A stretch of DNA of 64,000 nucleotides from assembly GCA_910577105.1 (NCBI GenBank), contig CAJTMB010000001.1, positions 62,001 through 126,000 of the forward strand. The letters run 5' to 3'. This DNA is from an uncultured Lachnospiraceae bacterium (lineage in GTDB: Bacteria > Bacillota > Clostridia > Lachnospirales > Lachnospiraceae). Every line of letters begins with the position of its first letter. Position 1 is the stretch's first letter. Below are positions 1 through 8,794 of the stretch, piece after piece. The notes under the pieces are model-generated. The model did no database searches, was not told the DNA's origin, and saw only the letters and a program-made list of their open reading frames with translations. Made by a program: the position numbers and the translations under genes.

Positions 1-919
1 GCCGGATAGCCTCCACGATACGGACCGGCATCTGCTTTCCCTCTTTCAAATAATCCCCCCCATAACATACCAGTTCCTTTTCCCTAAAAGCTTCCACTGT
101 TTTTTCCTGATTGTCCACAAAAGAAAAGCAGATAACCGGCACACCCACGGCACAGAGTTCATACATGGTGGAGCCCCCGGCCGTAACGGCAATATCACAT
201 TTTTCCATCAGTTCCGCCATGTTGCCCACATTCCGGTAAAGATACACATTGGGATGCTTATCCGCCATTTTTTGCAGTTCTTCATGGTTTACATTGAACG
301 CGCCGCTGATTACATGGTATTCCAGTTTCCCTGCACAGACATCCGCCAGCGCATATTTCAGTATCTGTCCTGCCAGATTGTACTTATCGCTGCCGCCGGT
401 GGTAATCAGTACTTTTTCCGCCTTCTCCCTAACCGAATATGAAACATCCCTAAATTCTTCCCGCAAAGGCACATAATCGCATCCCAGCAAAAATTCCCTG
501 TTTCGCGGCAGCGCCTTTTCCTTGTAAGGAAGCTGTTCCCCATATATATTGTAATTGATTACCACATCCACAGGATACGGAAATGAAAATGTATCATCCA
601 CATAAGCAGTCTTCGTATATTTTCCAACCTGCTCCAGATAATACGGCGTCACAAAATAACTGTCCGTCAAAAGCAAATCCGGTCTTTTTTCTTCCAGCAT
701 GGGAAGCAGGATTGTAAGCTCCTCCTCCATCCTGCGATAATCAGTGTGCAGCACCGTATATGCCAGCCCTCTTGCCACAAGCAATCCTGCCGCCTCATCA
801 TCCGCCAGTACAAAGCAAACCTCCTGCCCGCGCTCCTGCAATGCCAGCGCAATGGACAGGCAGCGCATGACATGTCCCGTTCCGATTTCCTTACCTGCGT
901 CAGCCCTAATCCAAATCAT
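1..919 (-). CDS. pseG: PseG: UDP-2,4-diacetamido-2,4,6-trideoxy-beta-L-altropyranose hydrolase (3' end missing)
   Basis: The reading frame is open from an ATG at 919 to the window edge, so the C-terminus is missing. The N-terminus translates as MIWIRADAGKEIGTGHVMRC, matching the PseG family, a GT-B-like hydrolase whose GTGH motif carries the catalytic histidine. A second glycine-rich segment (TTGGSDKYN) and an AGGSTMYE segment fit the nucleotide-sugar site. PseG removes UDP in pseudaminic acid synthesis, giving 2,4-diacetamido-2,4,6-trideoxy-L-altrose, the substrate of PseI. An AGGGTGAG Shine-Dalgarno precedes the ATG. The gene lies 45 bp after pseI and is the last pse gene visible. PseB and PseC homologues are not in the window and would be expected beyond the left edge. 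The family call is confident; the exact sugar is inferred from its neighbours. Confidence 0.9.
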   Translation of the reverse strand, partial: MIWIRADAGKEIGTGHVMRCLSIALALQERGQEVCFVLADDEAAGLLVARGLAYTVLHTDYRRMEEELTILLPMLEEKRPDLLLTDSYFVTPYYLEQVGKYTKTAYVDDTFSFPYPVDVVINYNIYGEQLPYKEKALPRNREFLLGCDYVPLREEFRDVSYSVREKAEKVLITTGGSDKYNLAGQILKYALADVCAGKLEYHVISGAFNVNHEELQKMADKHPNVYLYRNVGNMAELMEKCDIAVTAGGSTMYELCAVGVPVICFSFVDNQEKTVEAFREKELVCYGGDYLKEGKQMPVRIVEAIR

Positions 920-964
920 TCTTTCTCACCCTGCTTTCGGCATCCATTCTGCCCTTTTTCTTAT

Positions 965-2461
965 TTACGGCAGTCTTTTGGCATAACAGAAAACATTATC
1001 CTTTTTAGCCTTTTCATACCCCAATTCCTCAAATATTCTCCATGAAGCCTCATTTTCCTGCTTGACTTTTGCGCGCAGTATTTTAACGTCAGGAAACTTT
1101 TCCAGAACCAGCCTCTCTCCGGCGCGGATAATCTCCCGTCCATACCCGCGGTGTCTTTCCTTTTTGTCAATGCTGTAGCTGATTTCTGCCTCTGTGCCGG
1201 ACAAGTCCAGCCGCAGCATTCCCACGGGAACCTCCTTATGAAAGCACAGATAAAGTTTTCTGTCCTCCCTGCAAAGGCTGTTTTGTACCCATTCCTCGTG
1301 TACCTCCCACGGAATTTTCTCCGTGGAAAAAGACTGCCTTCTGGTTTCCTCCTCGTTAGCCCATGCAAACAAAAGCTCCGCGTCCTCTTTCCGGGCCGGA
1401 ACCAAAGTCAGGTAATCCGCGACCATCCCCGCCTCAAGCGGCGTTCCCCTCTCTATATCCGTAAGGCATTTCTTTCCCAGGACATTGTCATACTCCCTGG
1501 AATGCAACCCGTAGCCCGGACGGATAACCCGGATATTTTCTTCCGTAAAAACATCCCCCTTTTTCATATTCTCCACAACAAAAAGGGACTTACGGAAAAC
1601 GATGTTCGTCTTTTCCTGTTCCGTCATCCCGTAATGCACACGGCCAATCGCCTTTTCGGCCTGTCTGACGTCACGCACCATGGCAGCAAACTCCTTAGGC
1701 TCCATGGAAAAAGAAGAATCCGGGTTTTCTATGTCCCTGCCAAGACAGATATGCTTTTCTATGACGGAAGCGCCTAAAGCAACTGCTGTGACAACGGCAG
1801 TGCTGCCCATGGAGTGGTCCGACAGTCCCACCGGGACATCAAACCGTTTTTCCATGTCCTGCATGGTGGCAAGGCACATTTCATCCGTGACCGCCGGATA
1901 TGCGCTTGCGCAGCGCAGCAGCGCAAAATTGTGGTTTCCCGTGCTACGAATGGTTTCCACCGCCTCTTCTATTTCCGCAAGGTTGGACATACCTGTGGAA
2001 AGAATGATGGGCTTTCCTGTCTGCGCCGTATAGCGGAGCAAAGGCAGGTCAACCAGTTCAAAAGACGCTATCTTATAAAACTCCACCCCGATTCCTTCCA
2101 GAAAGTCCACCGCCGTCTTATCAAAAGGCGCCGAGAAAAAATCGATGCCGAGCCTGTCCGCTTCCTCCTTCAGTTCCTTCTGCCACTCCCAGGGGGTATA
2201 CGCTTTCCCGTACAGGGAGTATAAGTTCTCCCCCTCCCACGTCCCGTCTTCCACCTGAAAATACCGGTTATGGCAGTCTATCGTAATCGTGTCCGGCGTG
2301 TACGTCTGTATCTTGATACAGTCCGCCCCGCACTCCTTTGCCACACGGATAATCTCCTTCGCCCGCTCTATGCTGCCGGCATGATTGCCGGACATTTCCG
2401 CGATAATATAAGCCGGCTGCCCCTCCCCTATCCACCTGTCTTTTATTTTTATACGACTCAT
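965..2461 (-). CDS. pseI: Pseudaminic acid synthase PseI fused to a C-terminal GNAT acetyltransferase
   Basis: This 498-residue protein has a NeuB/PseI aldolase barrel (about 1-285, with KIQTYTPDTIT, ILSTGMSNL and GLSDHSMGS), a SAF/antifreeze-like domain (about 290-348) and an added GNAT domain (about 351-498, with YSIDKKERHRGYGREII as the acetyl-CoA loop). PseI condenses phosphoenolpyruvate with the PseG product to make pseudaminic acid. The usual family length is about 340-350 residues, so the last 150 are extra. The GNAT part resembles PseH, the enzyme that N-acetylates the 4-amino group earlier in the pathway, so the fusion may replace a separate pseH. That role is inferred. The start overlaps the pseF stop by four bases (ATGA), indicating translational coupling. 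Confidence 0.92.
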   Translation of the reverse strand: MSRIKIKDRWIGEGQPAYIIAEMSGNHAGSIERAKEIIRVAKECGADCIKIQTYTPDTITIDCHNRYFQVEDGTWEGENLYSLYGKAYTPWEWQKELKEEADRLGIDFFSAPFDKTAVDFLEGIGVEFYKIASFELVDLPLLRYTAQTGKPIILSTGMSNLAEIEEAVETIRSTGNHNFALLRCASAYPAVTDEMCLATMQDMEKRFDVPVGLSDHSMGSTAVVTAVALGASVIEKHICLGRDIENPDSSFSMEPKEFAAMVRDVRQAEKAIGRVHYGMTEQEKTNIVFRKSLFVVENMKKGDVFTEENIRVIRPGYGLHSREYDNVLGKKCLTDIERGTPLEAGMVADYLTLVPARKEDAELLFAWANEEETRRQSFSTEKIPWEVHEEWVQNSLCREDRKLYLCFHKEVPVGMLRLDLSGTEAEISYSIDKKERHRGYGREIIRAGERLVLEKFPDVKILRAKVKQENEASWRIFEELGYEKAKKDNVFCYAKRLP

Positions 2462-3156
2462 ACCGTTGTCTCCTTTTTTACCGCCCTGTACTTAGCCTCC
2501 GCAACCTTCCAGTCCTCCTCGGTATCAATGTCCTGTACCTCGGACTCCGGCAGTTCCATCGGCACCGTCTTTTCCATCACCAGCCTTTTCTGCTCCAGAA
2601 AACTCTTTGTCCTCACACAGTAAAACTGCCCTGCGTCGTGATAAAAAGGCTCCAAATCCTGAGAGCGGGTAAGCATATGCTCAGGCCATTTAAACTGTAA
2701 AAAACCATCCTCTATCACAACGCTTCTCTGCGGGGGAAACCCAAACCTTACCACCGGAAGGAGGCTGTCCGCTTCCTGTCCTGCCAAAAGCGTCATTGCC
2801 CGTTTCAGCTTTTCTGCCGACACGAAAGGCGCCGTGGGATAGATACAGCATACATAGTCAAATTCCATGCCGATATCCTTATACCGTTCCAACACCTCCA
2901 TCAGCACATCGGCGGTGGTTGCATAGTCATTGGCGGACTCGCTGCTTCTGAAAAAGGGAACCTTTGCGCCATGCGCTTCTGCTATTTTTGCAATCTCCGC
3001 ATCTTCCGTGGAAACCATGACCTCGTCAAATACTCCTGCGCCAAGCGCCGCCTCTATGGAATATGCCAGTATCGGTTTTCCGCAAAACTCCTTTATATTT
3101 TTTCTGGGTATTCTTTTGCTGCCGCCTCTTGCGGTAATGACTGCCAATGCTTTCAT
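2458..3156 (-). CDS. pseF: Pseudaminic acid cytidylyltransferase (CMP-pseudaminate synthase)
   Basis: This is a 232-residue member of the CMP-NeuNAc synthetase family, with the N-terminal nucleotide-binding motif ARGGSKRIPRKNIKEFCGKP. It activates pseudaminic acid with CTP to CMP-pseudaminate, the donor for glycosyltransferases. The frame is open 17 codons further upstream, but the start at 3156 is chosen because AAGGAG lies just upstream, the ATG overlaps the stop of the ABC transporter (ATGA), and homologues begin at MKALAVITARGG. A downstream ATGA overlap couples it to pseI. The PseF rather than NeuA/LegF call rests on sequence feel and on adjacency to pseG and pseI. Confidence 0.9.
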   Translation of the reverse strand: MKALAVITARGGSKRIPRKNIKEFCGKPILAYSIEAALGAGVFDEVMVSTEDAEIAKIAEAHGAKVPFFRSSESANDYATTADVLMEVLERYKDIGMEFDYVCCIYPTAPFVSAEKLKRAMTLLAGQEADSLLPVVRFGFPPQRSVVIEDGFLQFKWPEHMLTRSQDLEPFYHDAGQFYCVRTKSFLEQKRLVMEKTVPMELPESEVQDIDTEEDWKVAEAKYRAVKKETTV

Positions 3157-4895
3157 GCGCGCTCCTTCTTTGCCTTTCCGTCCTCTATGCGGTAAATCAT
3201 ATCGCATTTTTCAATGGTTTGCAGCCTATGTGCAATAATTATCAACGTTTTTTTCCCGTGAAGCCTGTTGATGGAATCCATGATTGCCGCCTCCGTATCG
3301 TTATCCAATGCCGAAGTGGCCTCATCCAGTATCAACACCTCGGGGTCATTGTAAAGCGCACGGGCGATGCCGATACGCTGCCTCTGTCCGCCGGATAACC
3401 GGATGCCCCGTTCCCCGATGCCCGTATCCAGCCCTTCGGGAAGGTTTCTCACAAACTCATCCATCTGCGCTTCCTTTAACACCTCCCAGACCCTGTCTTC
3501 ATCTATGTTTTCACCCGCAACGCCAAATGCCACGTTCCGGCGAATGGTGTCGTCCAGCATGAAAATCATCTGGGGAATATAGCCGATGTTTTTCAGCCAT
3601 GCCCGGTAATGGGTTTTGATGTCCACATCATCCGCATAAATCGTGCCCGTTTTTACCGCAAGAAGCCCCAGCAGAATATCCACCACTGTTGTCTTTCCTG
3701 CACCCGAAGCGCCCACGATGCCGACTGCCGCGCCCACCGGCACCTCCATGTCCGCATGGTCAAAAATCAATACGTCCGTGTTCGGATAGGCATAAGTAAT
3801 ATCCTGGAGGCGGATGCTCTTTGTAATGGGAAGCGCCTCTTTTGCCTCATCCGCAAAGGACATGTCCGTGTTTTTTCCGTCTATTTCATCCTGCAGGTTG
3901 TCGCTGACGCCCATAAAGAAAGGCTCGCAGTAGGCAATCGTGTTTAACTGGTTGTTGATGCGGTTTGCACAGGGAATCAGACGCACTGCCGCCGCCGCAA
4001 AGGCGCCGATGGTAGTCATCATGCTTGTGGTGTCCGTCCCCCGAAGCACCAGAAACAGCATATAAAGAATCATGCAGGCAATGCTCACCGATTCAATCAG
4101 AAGCCTGGGTATCTGGTTATACAGGGAATACTTCTGCACTGCATCCACATACCCCTTTCCGCATTTGATATATTCGTTTACAAAATACTGCTCCTTTCCC
4201 GCAATCTTTACCTCCTTGATGCCCTGTACCGTCTGGGAAATCCACTTGAACAGACCACTGTAAAAATTCTGGTTGTCCTCCCCCGCCTTGCGCATAATCG
4301 GCTTCAGCCACACTTTGATTACAAGCAAAAGCAAAAGCAGCACAAAACCGATAAAAACCGTCATCACAAAATCGGATACCATCAGCACACACAGCAGGCA
4401 GATAAAAACAATGCCCTCGGAAACAAGCTGTAAAACCGCCAAAATCAATGCATACATATTGTTTACATCGGAGGTAATGTTCCGCTGTATCATGGCGGTA
4501 TCGGAGTTTAAGTAAAACTCATAGCCTTTTCGCAGATAGTTTTTCATCATGCGCTCCGAGGTCCTAAACTGGTTGCCGTACACAAATTTAAGCATCACCT
4601 TCTGCTGTATGTAGATATAAATATTCTTCACCACAAACAGCGCCACCAGCATCAGCATAATCACTATGATAAACTGCTGCTTTGACTGCATATGGAACAG
4701 TTCATACAAGGTCCGTACCAGTCCCTCTTTTTCTATGGCGTTTTCTTCCATCACCACCGTGATGACAGGTACGATAATCCCGATGCTCGCCACCTCTAAA
4801 ATCGCGCCGATTAACATCATAAACACCAGCAGCACCATAAACCTTTTCTGTTTCCCGTCCAGTAAAACCCCAATCTTCTTTAAAATGGCCCTCAT
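3153..4895 (-). CDS. ABC transporter, fused permease and ATPase (MsbA/PglK-type flippase candidate)
   Basis: This 580-residue half-transporter has six predicted membrane helices in the first ~320 residues and a nucleotide-binding domain after about residue 345. The domain shows Walker A (GASGAGKTT), signature (LSGGQRQRIGIARAL) and Walker B followed by a D-loop (ILDEATSALD). Such proteins homodimerise and flip or export lipid-linked substrates, as PglK does for a lipid-linked heptasaccharide. It sits between the GT52-like transferase and the pseudaminate genes, and no Wzx-type flippase was recognised in the cluster, so translocation of the undecaprenyl-linked repeat unit is the likely job. That role is inferred from context. 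The gene is coupled to pseF by an ATGA overlap. Confidence 0.88.
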   Translation of the reverse strand: MRAILKKIGVLLDGKQKRFMVLLVFMMLIGAILEVASIGIIVPVITVVMEENAIEKEGLVRTLYELFHMQSKQQFIIVIMLMLVALFVVKNIYIYIQQKVMLKFVYGNQFRTSERMMKNYLRKGYEFYLNSDTAMIQRNITSDVNNMYALILAVLQLVSEGIVFICLLCVLMVSDFVMTVFIGFVLLLLLLVIKVWLKPIMRKAGEDNQNFYSGLFKWISQTVQGIKEVKIAGKEQYFVNEYIKCGKGYVDAVQKYSLYNQIPRLLIESVSIACMILYMLFLVLRGTDTTSMMTTIGAFAAAAVRLIPCANRINNQLNTIAYCEPFFMGVSDNLQDEIDGKNTDMSFADEAKEALPITKSIRLQDITYAYPNTDVLIFDHADMEVPVGAAVGIVGASGAGKTTVVDILLGLLAVKTGTIYADDVDIKTHYRAWLKNIGYIPQMIFMLDDTIRRNVAFGVAGENIDEDRVWEVLKEAQMDEFVRNLPEGLDTGIGERGIRLSGGQRQRIGIARALYNDPEVLILDEATSALDNDTEAAIMDSINRLHGKKTLIIIAHRLQTIEKCDMIYRIEDGKAKKERA

Positions 4896-4912
4896 CTGCC
4901 TATTCCTTTCTG

Positions 4913-5980
4913 TTATATCTGCTCATTCTGCCTGTGAATGGAAGCCTCCTCATACTTGTCCATAAAATCCGCTCCCAGACGAACCACTTCGTCCGCAAAC
5001 CGGATTGCCTTCATCTCCGTCAGCACCGAGACCGCCTTTTTAAAACGCACACCGGGGAAAAAATTCAGCATTTCCATGGGAACTGTGGCGTCAAACACAG
5101 GATAGTCCGCAAACAGCTTTCGATAATCCAGCATATCCCTCGGATGGGGCTTGATAAATATGCTGCCCTCTTTTTCATATATGGCAATGATATCTTTAAA
5201 AATCCGCTCCCTGACCTTAAGTGTACACAAGGGCTCCGTCAAAATCAATATTTTATTGTTCCCGCCGCCTTCCGCAAGCTGCTCCCTCAATCTGTCAATA
5301 TTCCGGACAAAGGCCCGAAGAATCAAGTCCTTGTCCTCCTGTGACAGGGCATCCACCAAGCTTTGGCGCGGCACCTCCACGTATTTGGGACAGGGGTGGG
5401 CAATCGCCGAAATATCATTGACCTCCATGTCCAAACAGTACTTCCCGTAACCGTTCTGCACAAAAATCAGGTTCAGTTTTGAGGACATAAAGGCCTTTAA
5501 CCCAAAGTGTCCCCTGTTATCGTACCTTGCCGCATCAAAATTTTTCAGGCAGTTCAGCCCGTCCTCCAGCGCATGGTAATAAATTTTTTTCTGATTCAGG
5601 TAGTACCCGATGGGGTCGGAATCACAGAATACATATACGTCCTTATATTCTTTAAAATCTACCGGCACGTACGGCGCTTCCAGCCTGCTAAAACGTCTGG
5701 TAAATCGGATTCTTGCCAGCATGTTCAGGATAATATTGCCTTTTTCCCTGCGGTATTTGGCAAGCTCGGGGAAAAAATCCTCCCCCTTTTCCTCAAACTC
5801 AATGATTTCTTCAAAAAGTCCTGAAGCTTCCACCCTGTCTTTTAATTGCTCGAAATCAATGGACATGCTGCTCAGCACCAGGGTGGCCTGTCCTCTTTTT
5901 TCCTTTGGCAGATTCAGTTCTTTTAAAAAAGTCACGTACACATGATAATAGGTGTGGCAGACGTAGATTCTTTCCTTCAC
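4913..5980 (-). CDS. GT52-like sialyltransferase homologue, probable pseudaminyltransferase
   Basis: This ~355-residue protein carries the two hallmarks of bacterial sialyltransferases of the GT52/GT38/GT80 type: an acidic-acidic-glycine motif (HALEDG, about residue 150) and an HP motif (IKPHPRD, about residue 285). The N-terminus (RIYVCHTYYHVYVT) is typical of Lst/GT52-like proteins. Placed directly upstream of pseF-pseI-pseG, it is the best candidate to transfer pseudaminic acid from CMP-pseudaminate to the glycan. The donor is inferred, not shown. The frame extends to 6028, but GTG at 5980 is chosen because AAAGGAG sits seven bases upstream and homologues begin near VKERIYVCH. Confidence 0.78.
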   Translation of the reverse strand: MKERIYVCHTYYHVYVTFLKELNLPKEKRGQATLVLSSMSIDFEQLKDRVEASGLFEEIIEFEEKGEDFFPELAKYRREKGNIILNMLARIRFTRRFSRLEAPYVPVDFKEYKDVYVFCDSDPIGYYLNQKKIYYHALEDGLNCLKNFDAARYDNRGHFGLKAFMSSKLNLIFVQNGYGKYCLDMEVNDISAIAHPCPKYVEVPRQSLVDALSQEDKDLILRAFVRNIDRLREQLAEGGGNNKILILTEPLCTLKVRERIFKDIIAIYEKEGSIFIKPHPRDMLDYRKLFADYPVFDATVPMEMLNFFPGVRFKKAVSVLTEMKAIRFADEVVRLGADFMDKYEEASIHRQNEQI

Positions 5981-6038
5981 TCCCGGCTCCTTTCTGTTTT
6001 CCGCCTTGTATCGGTAATGGTCCGGCAATACATAAAAA

Positions 6039-7766
6039 TCACATCAAACGGTATAGCCAGACCCGGTAAAATCCTTTTTCAGATTCAAAACAGTCCTGAA
6101 ACTCCAGACCGATGTTGTCGGCATCCGATATTTCCAGACCGGAAAATATATATTCGCATCCCATTTTTTTCGCCTGTTTTATGTCTATGGAAAAATTCTC
6201 CAGCACAAGGCCGTTGTTCTTGCCTATGTAGTAATTTACTCCAAGCTGTGCGGAAAACAGATAACACCGGTTACCCCAGTTATCAAAATAAGTCTTCAAA
6301 GATTCACTCTTCTCTATTTCTTTTTCCATAATTTTACGAAATTGATGTTTATAGTTTACATCATAATTGTTGGAATATCCATCCAGACAGTAAAAACCGT
6401 TATACAATGCCGCCGCCGGGTCAATGCCAAGGCTCACAACACGGTACTCCTCCTTCGGCCTGCCGATATAGGCATCTATGGACGCAAACAATTCTTCATC
6501 GTAAAATTTTTCCCATGTCATGGAGGTGGAGGTGGCAGGGTTTATCATCTGCCGCACATTAGATTTGAAGGAACTGTTCCACAAGACATAGGCGCCTGTT
6601 ACTGCCACAAAACAGCCCGTGACAAGAAAAGCGGCGGGACGCTTCCACCTTGCCAGCAAAACCCACAACAGATATATGGCTGCGCCAAACGCTATATACC
6701 AGAACGTCGGCATCATAAAATATCCCCTGTCAAACTGCGTATATTTGATTATGCCGCCTGCACGGTTTCTGATTTCAATGACCGGAGCCGATTTGTAAAC
6801 AGCGCTAAGCAAGGCCAGCATCAGGTTTATCGCCAGAACCGTCAGCAGAATCCAAAATACACCCTTTTCCTTTTCTGCCAGCTTTTTATAAAACAAAACG
6901 CCGCACAAAACCGCTATACCGATGGGAAGCAGCATATATCTTTGCAGCCCTTTTGCATGCATGGAGCCGTCTGTCAATAATTCCTTAAAAGTATCCGCCA
7001 TCGGGACGGCACTCATCACAATTTCCTCCCTATGACTTACAAATGCCGTACCGCCGCCTACAAAAAGCTGTGAAAGCAGTGACAGGTTGCAAAGCAGGTA
7101 AATTCCGGTCAGTAAAACAAGCCCCGCCGCAAACCAGTACATTTCCTTTTTCTTTCCTTTCCTCTTTCTGAAAAACAAAACCAGAAAGGCTATGCCCATA
7201 ATGCAGAGGCAGGCATAACCCACCAGCACCAGAGAGGACATAAATCCGAAAAAAGCAATCAACATCATATTGCGCACGACATGCTCCCTCTTATACAATC
7301 CCCAAAAAGCATAGAGCAGCAGCGGAACCCCCATGACGGAAATCCCATATACCATATAGAAGGGCGTGTAGGCAAAAATGCATCCCGCAATCCACGCAAT
7401 TACCTGATTGTCCGTTATCCGGCTTACGCAGGCAAACATTCCCAAAAAACCAACGGCGGCAATCAGGATACTGCTCAGGAGAAACGCCTGCATGGGCGGC
7501 AGAATACAAAACAGCAACACCAAAAGAGGGGCATTTAACTGCATCCCTTCCTTTGCAATTCCGTTCATCAGTTCCGGGTATACGGCGCTGCCGTCAAAAA
7601 AATGCCTGGCGTGTAAAATGTAGGGAAAAATACCGCCGTCCAGCTGCTCCCAAAACATGTATACGCCCCCTTTTCCCAGAAGCATACAGGGAAGAAAGCC
7701 GATGAAAACCGCAAGAAGACCTGCAATGATATAGTAACGCGTTGCAATACTGCTTATTTTTTTCAT
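6039..7766 (-). CDS. Large polytopic membrane protein of unknown function (GT-C/YfhO-like topology)
   Basis: This 575-residue protein has about eleven to twelve hydrophobic helices covering roughly residues 12-400, followed by a ~170-residue polar domain likely outside the membrane. The first extracytoplasmic loop is acidic (FWEQLDGGIFPYI), a feature shared by GT-C-fold glycosyltransferases that use lipid-linked sugar donors. It resembles proteins annotated as DUF6044, a placement made from memory. The ATG overlaps the stop of the upstream glycosyltransferase (ATGA), so it is translationally coupled to the glycan operon. A role in modifying or extending the glycan on the outer face is plausible but unproven. 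Confidence 0.75.
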   Translation of the reverse strand: MKKISSIATRYYIIAGLLAVFIGFLPCMLLGKGGVYMFWEQLDGGIFPYILHARHFFDGSAVYPELMNGIAKEGMQLNAPLLVLLFCILPPMQAFLLSSILIAAVGFLGMFACVSRITDNQVIAWIAGCIFAYTPFYMVYGISVMGVPLLLYAFWGLYKREHVVRNMMLIAFFGFMSSLVLVGYACLCIMGIAFLVLFFRKRKGKKKEMYWFAAGLVLLTGIYLLCNLSLLSQLFVGGGTAFVSHREEIVMSAVPMADTFKELLTDGSMHAKGLQRYMLLPIGIAVLCGVLFYKKLAEKEKGVFWILLTVLAINLMLALLSAVYKSAPVIEIRNRAGGIIKYTQFDRGYFMMPTFWYIAFGAAIYLLWVLLARWKRPAAFLVTGCFVAVTGAYVLWNSSFKSNVRQMINPATSTSMTWEKFYDEELFASIDAYIGRPKEEYRVVSLGIDPAAALYNGFYCLDGYSNNYDVNYKHQFRKIMEKEIEKSESLKTYFDNWGNRCYLFSAQLGVNYYIGKNNGLVLENFSIDIKQAKKMGCEYIFSGLEISDADNIGLEFQDCFESEKGFYRVWLYRLM

Positions 7767-8794
7767 TTAATCTTTTGAACCTTTCTTATTTTTCTATAGT
7801 AACGCAATGCATAATAATACATAAAAAACAATACTTCCGATTTCATTAAAAGAGCGGCCAGCTTTTGCTCTTCTTTTCCTATGCGGGTAATATAATACCG
7901 GTTTTTTTGAAAATCGGGAAACAGCGTCCTGATGCTTTTTTTCAACTGCCTTACCAGCGCATATTTTTTCTTTCCGTCTCCTACCAGATAAGTGAATAGC
8001 GTGTTTATCAGATACAACTCGGCATACTTAAATTCCAGTTCGGCAAAGTAAGGCTCATATAGACCACAGGCCTTGCTTTTTTCAATGAGCAGGTTCATGG
8101 CGCTCATGCGGTCCCTGCACTTTTGCAGGGAAATATGGTGAACCGTGGACGCTTCGTGCTGGTAATAGTAATAAAGGGGCTCGTCCACCCTTTCAAAGCG
8201 CGTGCAGTGCAAAAGCCAGAGGGGGGACATACAGTTATCTTCATAAAAGATATCCTCGGGAAACCACAGGCCGTTGTCCACGATGATATCCCGCCGGTAT
8301 ATTTTTACCACCATGCTGCCGGACTGCAGAACCAGCAGTTTTTTCTTTTCCTCATCCAGTACCCCGGTCTGTTCTTTTGTATTGACAAATACGCGCTGTC
8401 CCGGCTCCATGGTATGGCTATGTACCAGACTGTAGTCGCAGCCTACCACATCCGCGCCGGTTTCCACAGCTTTTTTCCACAGCTTTTCGTACATATCCGG
8501 CGCCGCCCAGTCGTCGCTGTCCATCATGCCGATGTATGTGCCTTTGGCTGCGCGGATGCCTATGTTCCTTGCCCCTCCCTGACGATGGTTTTCTTTCGAG
8601 GCGATTACGGTAAGTTTCCCCGGATGCCGTGCCTCCATTTTTTTTAAGATTGCAAGGGAATCATCCGTGGAAGCGTCGTCCACCGCAATGATTTCATAAT
8701 CCTCCATCGACTGGCAAAACAGTGATTCCATACAGTATTCCAGTTTGTTTTCCGACGCCATGTTATAAACAGGCACTATGATACTCAAATTCAT
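7763..8794 (-). CDS. Glycosyltransferase family 2
   Basis: This 343-residue protein has a GT-A domain in residues 1-230. It starts with MNLSIIVPVYNM, contains the nucleotide-sugar motif VDDASTDDS and the metal-binding DxD-type motif MDSDDW near residue 95, and ends in a basic tail. It is a cytoplasmic inverting sugar transferase expected to add one residue to the lipid-linked repeat unit. Donor and acceptor cannot be read from sequence. AAGGAGG precedes the ATG, and its stop overlaps the start of the next gene (ATGA). Confidence 0.9.
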   Translation of the reverse strand: MNLSIIVPVYNMASENKLEYCMESLFCQSMEDYEIIAVDDASTDDSLAILKKMEARHPGKLTVIASKENHRQGGARNIGIRAAKGTYIGMMDSDDWAAPDMYEKLWKKAVETGADVVGCDYSLVHSHTMEPGQRVFVNTKEQTGVLDEEKKKLLVLQSGSMVVKIYRRDIIVDNGLWFPEDIFYEDNCMSPLWLLHCTRFERVDEPLYYYYQHEASTVHHISLQKCRDRMSAMNLLIEKSKACGLYEPYFAELEFKYAELYLINTLFTYLVGDGKKKYALVRQLKKSIRTLFPDFQKNRYYITRIGKEEQKLAALLMKSEVLFFMYYYALRYYRKIRKVQKIK

